Below are positions 11,246 to 22,248 of a DNA stretch of 64,000 nt, piece after piece (the stretch's first letter is position 1; every line of letters begins with the position of its first letter). The position numbers and the translations under genes were made by a program. The notes below the pieces were generated by a model that worked only from the letters and a program-made list of their open reading frames with translations, was not told the origin of the DNA and made no database searches. The stretch covers positions 9,901,566 to 9,965,565 of the forward strand of contig OX336340.1 of NCBI GenBank assembly GCA_946902875.1, given 5' to 3'. The DNA comes from Nematopogon swammerdamellus. Lineage: Eukaryota; Arthropoda; Insecta; Lepidoptera; Adelidae.

Positions 11246-12379
11246 CAACTCAAGAAATCACAGACAGCAAAATTAAACACATTATTTTATAATATACTGT
11301 GCTTAACATACACAGCTACCACACATACAGTGTTGCAGCATTCAGATATTCAAAGCGTTACTTGTTGAGCGTCTCTGCGAAGGAAGGCAACATTTATAAA
11401 AAATTTAAGATTGCAAACACATGGTTCGACCCAAAAGGTGCAGTGATTACTTGCAGCAAAAGCGTATTGGTGTTGATAAATTAACTTATTGATTTATTTA
11501 GTGTACTTAGTATGGAACAAACAAAAATGTTCACCTTACAGCAAAATGTTTTTTTTTTATAGAAAGCGCGACATGTTCCATCGAACCACCCATAAGGTGT
11601 CTAACAACACTCATGGACATTCGGTCGTTTTGCGCCAATTAAGGGCAGGAATCTCTGCTTTAAGTTTGTTCCATTAGTTAGCGAACAATCTCTGGAACAA
11701 ACTATTTTGTAAATATTTAAAAGCAATTCTACGAAATGGTTTTCGGTAGTAACAAATTCGAACAACACTTTAAAGTACCTAAAAAGACCTTACCTAGAAG
11801 TGGTTGCAAATTTACAGTACATATAATACTACAACTACAAAAACATTCAGGCTAAACACATTATCCTCCTGTTGGCTTCGCCATAGTCAGGTAAAAATGC
11901 TTTCAACTTATAACACCCCTCTTTTTGCGACTGGTTAAAATACCCCCTATTCTCGTATTATAATCGCATAGATCAAATTGTAGGACACATCACAAGTTCG
12001 GTCATTACTCCAGACTGTGACAGTAAACAAAGAGATCTGTCGTGTACGGCCGGAAAGGCCTGACGGATCGGCGCCCCATAATAAAGGACTGAGCAAGACG
12101 AAACTAAAACTTTTTTTTCACCTGTCAGCCTATCACGCGTGCTTGAAGTATGTATAAAACTTATGGGAACCTGTAAATTGTGCATTGAAATTCTCACCAA
12201 TAATACTGGAAAAGGTCCTAGAGAAACGAAAGATCTGGAAGTAATGACCACAAACTAGGTGCACTCACTTGAAAACTCGCCTGAACAACACTACATAAGA
12301 GCTGAAACACTTCTAGACAATGAAATAAATTTTCAAGTTCAGAATTATCTAAGAAATTTGGATGTTGCACCAGCCACTG
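11246..12379. other. Intergenic DNA, no gene recognised
   Basis: Short open frames on both strands here lack recognisable motifs, start context or codon structure. Probably decayed repeat DNA. Confidence 0.4.
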
Positions 12380-13386
12380 TCTACTTTTTATGGAAGACCA
12401 CAAAAATCTGATACAGCTGTCTTGGTCTCACGACCACCCATCATCAGCCTCCGAAATCTTGTAGGTCTAATAATGTCACCCTGTGGCTAAAAACAATGGA
12501 GGATCAAGGCTAATGTGACCAAGTCAGTTCACCTTCACGATCATGTGAAGTATCTAGATTTGTCCTTGGACAGACGGATTGCCTGGAGAAAACACATGGT
12601 GACAAACTTATACTATACACGGTGTTACATTAACAAACAAATGGTAGTACCCGGAAGGACGTGATTCTACACCTGAATTTGTAACTTTGGTTCTACAACT
12701 TTTTATTTTTAGAAATGTTTTTCACTTTCTTCATAAACCGAAAAAAATGTACATTTTGACATAACAAAAATGTTAGTTTCACATTTTTTTTTAATGGTAA
12801 CTGACACGGATGGCTACATCACCTACAACATCCGTGATGTCAGCCCATAACACCGGGTGAACTTGGTGCCACGTCAGTGCTTCCCTTCGGTCGTGCAGAC
12901 TACACTGAACTGGACGGAAAACACAAACTATTTACATAGCCGTTTCGGCCGAACTTTCATTCAGTGCAGTGGTACCAACCCGGGCGGGATAAACCCTACC
13001 ACCTAGTAATATAAGAAGGGAGTCATATCCCTTAGCCGCCTTTTACGACATACACGGGGAGAGATGCAGTGGGGCTATTCTTTTAAAGTACCGGCCCCAC
13101 ACGGTAAACACATACAAAATCTAAGAAATAAAAAAATTTTGACCGTTTCCAGTGGTTTCAGTCAAAGCTGCTGCGAATTGTCACTGATACTCCGTGGTCA
13201 CAAATGAGATGCCACCATAACAACTTCAGAATTCATCTAGTAAAGGAAGAAATAGTGACTGCCAAAGATGCTTACACAAAGGAACTCCTAAACAATCCGA
13301 ACGAAACGGCCAGCAGTTTGATGGCTGAAAGAATGCAGATCCAACTCAAGAAGAGGATACTCCAAGATAACCTAACCACGCACTGA
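12380..13386 (+). pseudogene. Jockey-type LINE reverse transcriptase remnant
   Basis: Degenerate plus-strand pieces of the C-terminal third of a non-LTR reverse transcriptase protein: HVKYLDLSLDRRIAWRKHM (near 12540-12600), then after a SINE insertion FQSKLLRIVTDTPW, NNFRIHLVKEEI and a final stop at about 13384. The HDHVKYLxLxLDRRLTWRKH and LRIxTxAPW patterns are typical of the Jockey group in insects. Frameshifts, stops and the SINE (12787-13105) make it inactive. Confidence 0.75.
12787..13105 (-). repeat. SINE family B body joined to family A head
   Basis: From the poly(A) side on the plus strand: T run, CTGACACGGATGGCTACATC, body to CTACCACCTAGTAA, then directly the A head (CCCTTAGCCGCCTTTTACGA ... 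GTACCGGCCCCACACGGTA). The tRNA/5S segment is absent, so this is an internally deleted mosaic copy. Inserted into the Jockey-type LINE remnant. Confidence 0.82.
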
Positions 13387-13408
13387 TACAATGGCATAAA
13401 TAATGATA

Positions 13409-14430
13409 AAACCGGGCAAGAGCGAGTCGGACTCGCGCACCGAGGTTTCTGCACCACTGAAAAACATTGAAAAAAAAACATGTTTCTTGTATGGGAACCC
13501 CCTTTAATTTTTTGCTTTTTCTATTTTTTATTATTTGTTTTTATATCCGCAATAATAACACATATTCTGTGAAAATTTCAACGGACTACCTATTACGTTT
13601 CAAGAGATAGAGCCCTCGGATTAGGGTTTCTCATTTTACGATCCCGGGACCCGGGAATGAAAAAACCCGATTCCCGGGATTTAACAAAAACTAATTTGAG
13701 TGGTACTACTGATGGGTTATCGTGAATTCGATAAGTGAAAAAACTCATTTTCAGACCCTTCTTCAAAGTGACATGCATAACTCTTTTTTTATTAATATTT
13801 TTATATACGTATTTCCGTTGTCGGAAAGTGGACCTATACGACGGTATAATTGTGATTTTTATATCTTTTGTATTTACTGAGCAGTGAGCCGTCGAACGTA
13901 CATGATTTTCGTTACCGAAAAGTCGTTCATCGAATTCACGTCAAAAAGCATTATTGTATTATCCACTACCCAGCCAGACCCACCCTTGAAAGAGGATTCT
14001 GTCGGCAGTACCCATGACTGTGCCCATGTTTCTTATTAATTTGACTTATGTGATATGCTGCGCTACAGACAGACAGTCGGATGAAAGGAAAAAATTAAAC
14101 AAAAAAAGGTTCTTATAATTTATAAGAAAAAAAATTTTGTCTCGTCTTGCCGCCTGTACAGTGGAGTGAAGTGAGGAGCGAGCGAGCTATTCGCATGCTC
14201 TGTCCGACAAGCGCGCGCGACGTGATATGGGGCATTATCCAAAATTTATGTTGTTTGTTTTGTTCCCGAAATTTCGGGAATTCACGACTGAAATTTCCCA
14301 AAATCGAGAACAATAGTTTTCCCGGGTTCGGGAACCCGGGAAAGAAACCCTACCTCGGGTAGACAGACGGACGGACAGACAGACGGCGTAGGCTTAGTAA
14401 TAGGCTTCCGTACAGGATACGGAAACCTAA
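13409..14430. repeat. Lepidopteran interspersed repeat split by a MITE
   Basis: Left part starts ACCGGGCAAGAGCGAGTCGG with the palindromic GCGAGTCGGACTCGC; the right part has GACGGACGGACAGACAGACG, TAGGCTTAGTAATAGG and GTACAGGATACGGAAACCTA. This is a widespread lepidopteran repeat layout; it is interrupted by the element at 13622-14352. Confidence 0.72.
13622..14352. mobile_element. MITE with TAGGGTTTC ends and 8-bp target duplication
   Basis: Ends TAGGGTTTC...GAAACCCTA, flanked by CCTCGGAT (13614-13621) and CCTCGGGT (14353-14360), 7 of 8 matching. Subterminal GATCCCGGGACCCGGGAA and TTCGGGAACCCGGG repeats mirror each other. An 8-bp duplication suggests a hAT-type element. No transposase. Confidence 0.7.
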
Positions 14431-14547
14431 AAAAAGTCCAATGGACGCTAACAATTCGAGAACATTGTTAAACTTTCTTGCTGAATATCTTACAAATAGT
14501 GACAGATTGAACAACACAGAAAAGAACAAGACAATAAAAATGTATCA

Positions 14548-14662
14548 GCTACACTGAACGTTACGGAACAAAAACTAATTATCAAAGCCGCTTTGACCGA
14601 TCATCATTTAGTGCGGTTGTACCAATGTGGACATGTCAACAACCTTAACATCTAGTAAGTTA
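14548..14662 (-). repeat. SINE family B fragment
   Basis: Diverged piece of the B body: CTACACTGAACG, AAGCCGCTTTGACCGATC, ATTTAGTGCGGTTGTACCAA, AACATCTAGTAAG. Confidence 0.65.
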
Positions 14663-14785
14663 AGGGTTTTTTTCAACTCGCAAAGGCCTTATGCTAACAA
14701 TCAAAGTAAATTCGAACCTGTTACTTCACGTTACCTCTGTACAAGTAAACATAGATATAACTAAGGGTGTGTGCATTTTTGTAAA

Positions 14786-17700
14786 CTATTCGGCCTGTCG
14801 GAGACGGGCGAGGCGTTGCGACAGCTCGTCTTGTTCCTGGGAGACGACCGTGCTGGCACCGACAGACGTGCTGGGCACGCCACTCGGCAACTCCATGTTC
14901 AGTTCCAGCCTGCAACATAATTTTAAGTAGAGTACAAGCTCCATATCTAGCAACATAAGAATCTCCCTATGCTAATGGTATGCCCTATGATGTGTCTAAA
15001 ATTGGGTGATTAATGGGATGTGGAACCAACTTCCAGAGGAAGTAATAAATGCACTAAATTCGATCTTAAAAAATAGACTAAATAAATACCTAACAAACAT
15101 AGTGCTCTAGAACGATATACCATTGTGTTCTGTGACAATGTTTAAAAAAAAATAAGATGTATCATCCAATGTTGCCTGTCTAAAAAATATATTACAGGTA
15201 CCATCGGTCCCTGAATCTGCTGGTTTGACAACCTTTTAAATTTTCTGCCCGATTCTTCCAATGTCGTAAATAGTCGGTTGACCCACATCTTACCTACAGT
15301 TTGGTTAAGTGTATTTGTTTTAGACTTTATTTCTAAACTGAGAGACACGTGCTTAGGTTTCGTTTTCGCGTGTTTTTCCTGGAGTTCAAAAATCTATGCT
15401 TTTAAATATGTGAATCCTTGTTGTATACCGTTTTGTAGAGAATTTCATTGGTTTCAAGTGCCAGTAAAGGCTGTCTCACTTCATTACTTTACGAAATATT
15501 GGAGTTTACGGGAGGCGTTAAATTGTCCGTGCGGCAACAAAAGCGTGGAAGCCAAGGGGTGTAAGCACATTTAATAATTGGGAAACCAAGAGGGTTAATC
15601 TTTTCAAGCCACCAACAGATACATTAGTCAACGAACCTGAACGAGCCCTCAGAACAGCATGTCAAGTTATAAATTTGTGTGCAGCATCAAAAAGATTACT
15701 TTAAAAATGTTGTCAAAGTAGTAAACTTCTAATTCTTTACATTCAAAGGTAACGGTGAGGAGATTTCCTCCAGTTCGTAGTAATAATAAAATAAGTCATT
15801 GTGAGGAAGGCTTTAACAGTTTGTAGTGGTGGCCAACGGTCACCGGAAATTGAATATTGATAAGTTTTAAAATGCATTACAAACCCGGCTTCGTCTGCCA
15901 CCTGCTGCAGCAGGGTGTCGACATCACCCTGCGGTACGGAGGTTGTGGTGGTCTGGGACATTGCATTCTCCATGTACGAAGACTGCACGTCCAGGTCCTC
16001 GAACTGGCTCTCGAACTTGTCCATCAGCCCGGAGATCTTCTCAAGGTTCATGGACTTCATGGCAGCATCCATCGCCTTGACCACACCAGCCATCGAGTGG
16101 GTAACCTAACCATGTTAATAAGGTGAGGTTTTTTATGTGTTTTAAAGAGTTCAAGTTTGTAAGTTTGGATGTAGGAGGTAATCTCCGAAAATACTCATCC
16201 GATTTTTAAAATTCTTTGACCAATATTTAGAATAGATCTTCAGGATGGGCATGGACGCAAGCCAAGCCGCGGGCAAAAGCTAGTAGCTGATAAAGAACTT
16301 TTTAAACAGAGTGTAATGACTGAGAATAAAGTACATGGAACTGTCAATGGACACTTACCATACAAGACCTATTTCAAATGCACAACTACTGATGAATGTC
16401 GGCTCACAGACAAATTGCAGTAAGTAACAAATATTAAAAAAAAAAAACCTTCTGGTGATTCTGGGCAAGTGCTGTGGTTCGAAACTAGTTGTTCACCAAT
16501 GAGTTTTTTTTAAATTGGATTATTGAAGCCCAGCAGGTAATTTCTAATCATGTATCTAAGATTTCATATTTTATTAAATAATATGAGTATGCACAATTTG
16601 AAATTTTACGAACATTATTTGACAAAGCAAATAGGTAATACTTTGAGTAAATGTATGGCCCGTACCTTTCTCGTAGTCAAAGCTGTCTGGACCCGGCTGG
16701 ACACGGCATCGACACGCGCAGACATCCTGAGATAGTTCAAAGCTTGATTCTTCTGTCTGATGGCGTTCTCCGCATGTATCCGGGCCCCCTCCATGTTGCC
16801 TTTCTGTATGGCCTTTTTGGCCTTAGCCTTTTCCATTTTTTCTTCCTTTTCACATTTCTTGGAATTCCTTTCCAACTCTTTGACAGCAAATTTCAAATTA
16901 AATAGATGTTCTAGAAATGAAACGGGTTAAGGAATACACTGGGTTTTACAAGTAATATTGTGCTGTGTGTGTAAAAACGCCATAGAGATAATTATGCCGG
17001 TCCTTAAGATGTCATTAGGGAGACTAAATTATTAATTCTTTTTATGGAAACTGACAAGGTTGGCTACATCACCTACAATATCCGTGATGTCAGTCCATAA
17101 CACCTTGGTGGACTAGATGTCAGTGCTTCCCTTCATTTCATATCGCCTACACTGAACTGGAAGGAAAACACGAACTATTTACATAGCCGTTTCGACCGTC
17201 GTTTCATTCAGTGCGGTGGTAGCAACACGAGCGGGATGAACCCTACCACCTAGTAAGCTTACCTTACGGGAAGGGACCAAAAATTTTACGTGGAATCCGA
17301 ACCAACGTCAGCCTCCACCGGTCTAAGGGTCACCCATTATAGTACTGACCGCGCCCAAGTGTGCTTAACAACAGTCGACCGACCGCACCGCTGACAAAAT
17401 GTATCAACATAAGATATATGTCACTACCTACTAAACAAAATATAAATTGTTCTAATAAAACAATGAACAGCGCCTCTTTATTAGACGTCCACATTTTTTT
17501 ATTAATATTTACAAAAATTTACAATTAGGTTCAACTAAAATAAAATATGTTCAAAACAAAGCCGCTGGCTGGCCCCCAAACCGCTTACATCCGTTAACGT
17601 GAGGTAGGGCCGAAAGACCCAAAAAAAAATCCAATTACTATTTCTATTAATGTTTCTTATTAGAATGAGTCATAATGCTGGGTATGGATAAAAACCTTTG

Positions 17701-18398
17701 CCTTTCCTATAGAACACGCTTTAAAAATATTCCCAGTCTTGAGAATACAATTATTTGGACAGCTGTAATTTTTTTTATACCTACGTAGGTGCCGGCACGA
17801 TTTAATAGCGCTCGGCGAAAATAGTGGGGGAACTCACTTTTTGGTTCTGTTTGGTGGAGTGAGGTAGCCGGCACCGACCGTCATTGGTTATCAAAGTCTG
17901 CGCCCACACACCGCGCACCCGGCACAGGTTTTTTTTTTTTTTGGAAACTGACTCGGTTGGCTACATCATCTACAACATCCGTGATATCACACAGAACAGC
18001 ACATATGAACATCAGTGCTTCCCTTCATTTCATATGGATTTCGTGCTATAATTATCGTATTTGTACTATAATTGCACTGATCGAACTTTGGAACTTTTTT
18101 TTATAATTTGTAGAGCCGAGGTAAACGGGGGGACCCGTTTACCTCGGCTCCCGTCTGCAAAGCTGCCACCACCTATATTATTATTGCCTGAATGTTTTGT
18201 TTCAGCAATTAACAACACTTTGCTACTAGTTTTACGAACACAAACCACGACCTTGATTGGAAGTAGGTAAGCAATCATGGCGCACAGCATCAACAGCAAA
18301 TCAGGACGTGTATGTAGGTGGCAAGTAGTTTGGAGTAATCTCTAAAAGACGCCACACCACAAGTTGAAAAGGATACTTTCCATAGCGGAAGAAGACAT
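14786..18398 (-). CDS. Chmp1: Charged multivesicular body protein 1 (ESCRT-III)
   Basis: ESCRT-III subunit (Did2/Vps46 family) that acts on endosomal and other membranes and recruits VPS4- and spastin-type ATPases during vesicle budding and abscission. Minus-strand exons: 18398-18377 (MSSSAME plus one base), 16910-16666, 16105-15885 and 14909-14786; all GT/AG, summed length 612 nt, giving 203 aa, the usual CHMP1 length. Visible: [60 protein letters not shown], the [20 protein letters not shown] helix, [17 protein letters not shown], and the C-terminal MIT-interacting motif [15 protein letters not shown] with its Leu/Arg-Leu/Leu-Arg pattern. The short first exon was placed because ATGGAAA followed by GTATCC restores MEKHLF exactly as in orthologues and is preceded by MSSSA. 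The promoter must lie in about 300 bp between this ATG and a hAT-like element at 18709. Confidence 0.95.
15005..15125 (+). pseudogene. CR1-like LINE 3'-end fragment
   Basis: Encodes a broken [13 protein letters not shown]...[11 protein letters not shown], the characteristic last residues of CR1/L2-type reverse transcriptases; a larger related piece is at 60050-60390. Lies in Chmp1 intron 3, opposite strand. Confidence 0.65.
16150..16290 (+). repeat. Short LINE/SINE tail fragment
   Basis: GGAGGTAATCTCCGAAAATA ... GCCAAGCCGCGGGCAAAAGC followed by TAGTA. The CCGCGGGCAAAAGCTAGT ending is one I recognise from 3' ends of abundant lepidopteran retroposons, probably RTE-related. In Chmp1 intron 2. 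Confidence 0.5.
17037..17385 (-). repeat. SINE family B, near full copy
   Basis: Plus strand: ATGGAAACTGACAAGGTTGG to GGTGAACCCTACCACCTAGTAAG-like body, then GGTCACCCATTATAGTACTG and GCGCCCAAGTGTGCTTAAC (the 5S-like part) and CCGCACCGCTGAC. In Chmp1 intron 1, same transcriptional direction as Chmp1. Confidence 0.82.
17930..18040 (-). repeat. SINE family B, poly(A)-end fragment
   Basis: T run plus GGAAACTGACTCGGTTGGC, CATCTACAACATCCGTGATA and CAGTGCTTCCCTTCATTTCA. Truncated. Chmp1 intron 1. Confidence 0.75.
18113..18150. repeat. Perfect 17-bp inverted repeat (hairpin)
   Basis: GAGCCGAGGTAAACGGG, a 4-base spacer GGGA, then the exact complement CCCGTTTACCTCGGCTC. In Chmp1 intron 1. No A/B box or gene is associated; probably a recent small inverted duplication or a MITE core. 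Confidence 0.8.
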
Positions 18399-19018
18399 CT
18401 CGTTCCCCAGTTTGGCGGCTTGTTCTCGCTCGGCGGTCGGAAACTATTTGCGAGTGTCTCGCAAAATGATTAGAATATTGGAGATATTTGGGACGAATTA
18501 TTCACCGATTTCAGACTGCAATTTCCACAAAATTATCGTTTCCTCGTCCAAGACCAACACTCCCACTTCACAGGCTATCAGACTGCTGCGCAAAGAATTG
18601 CGGCAATGCAAAAATAATATAACCACTGCGGCAATGCAATCTAAAATGAGAAATTCTCATTGAGAATGGAATGATCAATGAATGAGTCAGTCAATCAGAA
18701 TTTGTGTTCAGTGTTGCCAACTCAAATTTTGAAATTCTCCTAGATTGACTTCGAAAATCTCCTAAAAATCTCCTAGAAAATTTTCGTCCTCCTAAAAAAT
18801 TCTCCTGTTCTTCAAATTATAAAAATTTCACCACATTTTTAGTGTTCCTTATACGTACGGGAGCATTTTACTAAGCCTAGGCCGTCTGTCCGTCCGTCTG
18901 TCTGTCTTACCTGTAAAGAGCTGTATCTTTTGCACCCTGAAAACCGGTCAAGTGCGAGTCGAACTCGCGCACCGAGGGTTCTCTGTCAGTCAGTCAGTCG
19001 GTCAGCGTGTAAGCGTCT

Positions 19019-19513
19019 TTTTTTTTTTTTTTTTTTTTATGAAACCTGACACGGTTGGCTACATCACCTACAACATCCGTGATGTCAGCCCATAACACAG
19101 GGTGAACTAGGTGCCATGTCAGTGCTTCCCTTCATTTCATGTCGGCTACACTAAACTGGACGGAAAACACGAACTATTTACATAGCCGTTTCGACCGACG
19201 TTTCGTTCAGTGCGGTGGTACCAACCCGGCCGGGATAAACCCTACCACCTAGTAAGGTAAGAAGGGAAGGGACCTATAGTTTAACGTGGAATCCGAACCA
19301 CGGTCAGCCTCCAACGGTCGGGCGGTCACCCATCCAAACACTGACCGCGCTCAGCGTTGCTTAATAACAGTTGACTAACCAACCGCGCCACTGAGCTACC
19401 GAGGCTGACGAATTTTCTTATCCCTTAGTCGACTTTTACGACATGCGACGGGGATAGATGCAGTGGGGCTATTATTTTTAGGTACCGACCCCACACGGTA
19501 CAAAGTCTCCTTA
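19019..19513 (-). repeat. Composite SINE: A head + tRNA/5S segment + B body
   Basis: Minus strand, 5' to 3': A head (ACCGTGTGGGGTCGGTACC), an A-box-like TAGCTCAGTGG, a 5S rRNA-like stretch (TTAAGCAACGCTGAGCGCGG and TTTGGATGGGTGACCGCC at 19321-19366), a B-box-like GGTTCGGATTCC, the common body, and poly(A) at 19019. AGCGTCT occurs on both sides (about 19013 and 19514), consistent with one insertion into the hAT-like element. Confidence 0.85.
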
Positions 19514-19760
19514 GCGTCTACTGCTGGACATACGCCTTCAATTTTCCTCCAGTCTCTCGGCCTTCAGCGGTACGGACCACTGCTTTCTGCCGACATACTT
19601 CATGTCGGCGTCCCACCTGGCGGGTGGTCTCCCACACTCCATTTTCCTGTCCACGGCCGCCAATGTAGTACATGGTTACTCCAACGGTCGTCGTCCCCTC
19701 ATTCATTAGTCATTACGCACCATTTCGCCTAGCTATACTCCCATGCCAGCCCAGCATGGC
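19514..19760 (-). pseudogene. RTE-type reverse transcriptase fragment (in hAT copy 1)
   Basis: Degraded version of the piece at 46145-46500: complement encodes broken forms of GRRP.TGKRSVGRPP.RW and AD.KYVGG. C-terminal end of an RTE/BovB-like endonuclease-reverse transcriptase, captured inside the hAT-like element. Confidence 0.7.
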
Positions 19761-21126
19761 TAGTTCCATCGCTCGCTGGGAAACTTTTGAAAACAACTTT
19801 AGTCAGAGCTCACGTTTCACACCCGTACGTCATAAACGGTAGGACGCGCTGGTCATAATATATACAGGTTAGACCTCGGGGCGAATTTTAAATTTCCGAG
19901 GCAGCCCTACTCAGTTGAATTCCTCCCTCGACCTTCTTAAGGAGACCTTGTCTAGCAAGCAGTATTTAACCGAGAATACGTACATACTCTTCCTTCATTA
20001 AGTTCTATGACTTCTCCGCCAATAATGATTTGTCCCCCCGTCATAACCACGATTGCCATTCTAACCACCACGTAATTCGTCTGTTTTAATGATTTGTTTT
20101 TTTTTTTAGTTTTTAACCACACCATGTTTGACACTTGTACGTATTACCGTTTTTACGTTAGAGCAAAACCAAACAAAAAATATTTTTTTTTTTAGAAAAA
20201 AAAACGTTTCTTTTATGGGGAAGCCCTTAATTATTATTATTTTTTTATTTAATAGGATGTCCGCCAATAATAAATAACACATGATCTGTGAAAATCACAA
20301 CCAGCTACCTATTACAGACAGACAGACTATCGACGTAGGCTCAGTAATACTACTGATTATTACAAAGAATACATGTAAATAACATTGATTGATAACAAAG
20401 TGTTCGTTCGGTTAGGCCCGCCCGGTAGTCGGCTGGTTGGTCGATCAATGCACGCACACACTCACAGAGTGTCACATTATCCTATCTAAAGAGCAAGAAG
20501 GGGAACCTTGCTCTTATTAAAAGACAAATCCTATCGTATATTGTGTGACTTGAGAGGTTGGTTCATTCATTGTGTTGTCACCGTACATACCGAAATATTT
20601 GTTTGTTACTTACTAGTAAACATATGTTTCTCACTCCTAAATCTTCTCCTGTAATGATTTTCTTTCTCCTAGATTTTCTCCTACTCTCCTGACAGGCAAA
20701 AACTTCTCCTAACACCGCTGAAATTCTCCTGAATCTAGGAGAAAATCTCCTAACATGGCAACACTGTTTGTGTTGTGTGATGTGTGTGACCAGACCACGA
20801 TGACATTTTGGAATGACAGGTGGTTCGTTTGTTTTTAATTTTAATTTTTTAATATTTCTGGAAAGAGAGGGTCATGATTCATGAAGTAGTGCAGGCCTCA
20901 TGCACTCTAAGTATTTACTTGCGCGCGCTAACTACCTACCGCCCGGCGGACCGCCGGCGATCCATAATAATTAGGTTATTAGGTCATACAATTTATCGAC
21001 AAAGTTTCGACCGAAAGTTCACGTCCCTTCTTAGGAATGCAGACAGTTTCGCTGCGCATATTTCCCACGCATCATATCAAAGAATATAATACTTATCATA
21101 ACTTCCTGGTGGCTTATATCCATAAT

Positions 21127-21629
21127 CTATAGGGTGAGTTATGCTGATTGGTCGATGCCAGTTTGGCGGGAAATTTAAATTTCGTCTGGCTCCGCCTCCG
21201 GCACTCCTAGCGAACCTACTGAACCCGATATTCGTTAAGTCGTCTAAGTGATTTCGTGGCGCATTGGTACGGTGTAGGGTTTCTATTTTTTGACCATGGG
21301 TTCGATTCCCACAAAAGATTTTTTTTAAGCAATGTTAGGGTGTTTAAATTTTTTTAGGGTGTTTAGTTTTTTTATAACCACCTAAAAGCTTTATTTTTGA
21401 AAATACAAACGTAACAAAAACGACATGCGCCGCCTCAACATTAAGTTAGGGTTAAATTATAGAAGATGCGTCGCGTAGCGCTAGCGACGCATCTTCTATA
21501 ATTTAACCTTGGTAATTTTTTTTTAAACCACCAAAACGGAGAAAACTCGCCTAGTGCAGTTGAAATACTTCCGAAATTTAAATTTCCCGCCAAAAAGGCA
21601 TCGACCAATCAGAGAAACTCACCCTATAG
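21127..21629 (+). mobile_element. MITE with tRNA-like cassette (family D, copy 1)
   Basis: Ends CTATAGGGTGAGTT ... AACTCACCCTATAG; the arms continue through GATTGGTCGATGCC and GCGGGAAATTTAAATTTCG, about 60 bp in all. Interior: tRNA-like cassette (about 21250-21315), TTATAACCACCTAAAAGCTT, GACATGCGCCGCCTCAACAT and a near-perfect hairpin AGAAGATGCGTCGCGTAGCG/CTAGCGACGCATCTTCT at 21465-21505. No transposase. Confidence 0.85.
21250..21315 (+). other. tRNA-like cassette inside a MITE
   Basis: TGGCGCATTGG resembles a tRNA A box and GGTTCGATTCCCAC is a perfect B box, about 40 bp apart as in a tRNA. The ends do not pair into a clear acceptor stem and no normal anticodon arm is seen, so I do not call a functional tRNA. 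The same cassette recurs inside other family D copies. Confidence 0.6.
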
Positions 21630-21664
21630 ACTTTGGAAATATGCGACGCGGCTATAGGGTTTGA

Positions 21665-22204
21665 CACCTGAAAGCTCTGGCGGCTCCTGCTGCTCCTACG
21701 GATCCTGCGGATCCTACGGCTCGGGTTGACTCGGCTCGAAAACGAACCAACAGAATCCGATATTCGTTTGGTCGTTTATGTAATTTGGTGGCTCAGTGGT
21801 ATAAGAGTGTAGGGTTTTTATTTTTTCGTTCTCGACCATGGATTCGTGTCCAGTTTGTCAAAATTTGTTTGGTTTTGTTTTTTTTAAGCAATATTAGGGT
21901 GTTAATTATGGTTATTTTTTTATAACCACCTAAGAAAGCTTTATTTTCGGAAATACAAACGTAACATAAACGACATGCGCCGCCTCAACATTAGGTTAGG
22001 GTTAATATAGAGAAGATGCGTCGCGTAGCGACGCATCTTCTTTATATTAACCCTGGTTACTTTTTTTTAAACCACCGAAACATCACTCATACCCTTCGAG
22101 CAGCTCGAAGCTCATACCACACTTTCCTTCGAGCCAAGTGTTTCAGAAAGGAGTCTGCGGATCTTGCGGATGGATCCGCAGGAGCCGCCAGAGCTGTCAG
22201 GTGG
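21665..22204 (+). mobile_element. Family D MITE, second end type (copy 2)
   Basis: Ends CACCTGAAAGCTCTGGCGGC ... GCCGCCAGAGCTGTCAGGTG. The interior matches copy 1: GGTGGCTCAGTGGTATAAG (A-box-like), CGACCATGGATTCGTG, GCCGCCTCAACATTAGG and the hairpin AGAAGATGCGTCGCGTAGCG at 22012-22042. Its TIRs differ from those of copies at 21127, 22249 and 52713 but match 48529-48964. Confidence 0.8.
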
Positions 22205-22248
22205 CGGGCCGCGCGGCTATATACCCGGTAGCATATTTCCAAAGTCCA

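Larger units (their letters stand above)
18709..20766. mobile_element. hAT-like non-autonomous element, copy 1 (2.06 kb)
   Basis: Starts CAGTGTTGCCAACTC and ends TGGCAACACTG; perfect 8-bp target duplication TTTGTGTT at 18701-18708 and 20767-20774. Subterminal regions repeat TCTCCTAG/CTCCTAAAA many times. Contains a lepidopteran GTCCGTCC repeat, a SINE (19019-19513), a degraded RTE reverse transcriptase piece, and no hAT transposase. A sister copy is at 45862-48473. It begins about 310 bp upstream of the Chmp1 start codon. Confidence 0.9.

Noticed and set aside
18364..18663. 99-codon plus-strand frame [11 protein letters not shown]
   Set aside because: It lies antisense to Chmp1 exon 1 and its 5' leader; the minus strand reading restores the Chmp1 N-terminus exactly.
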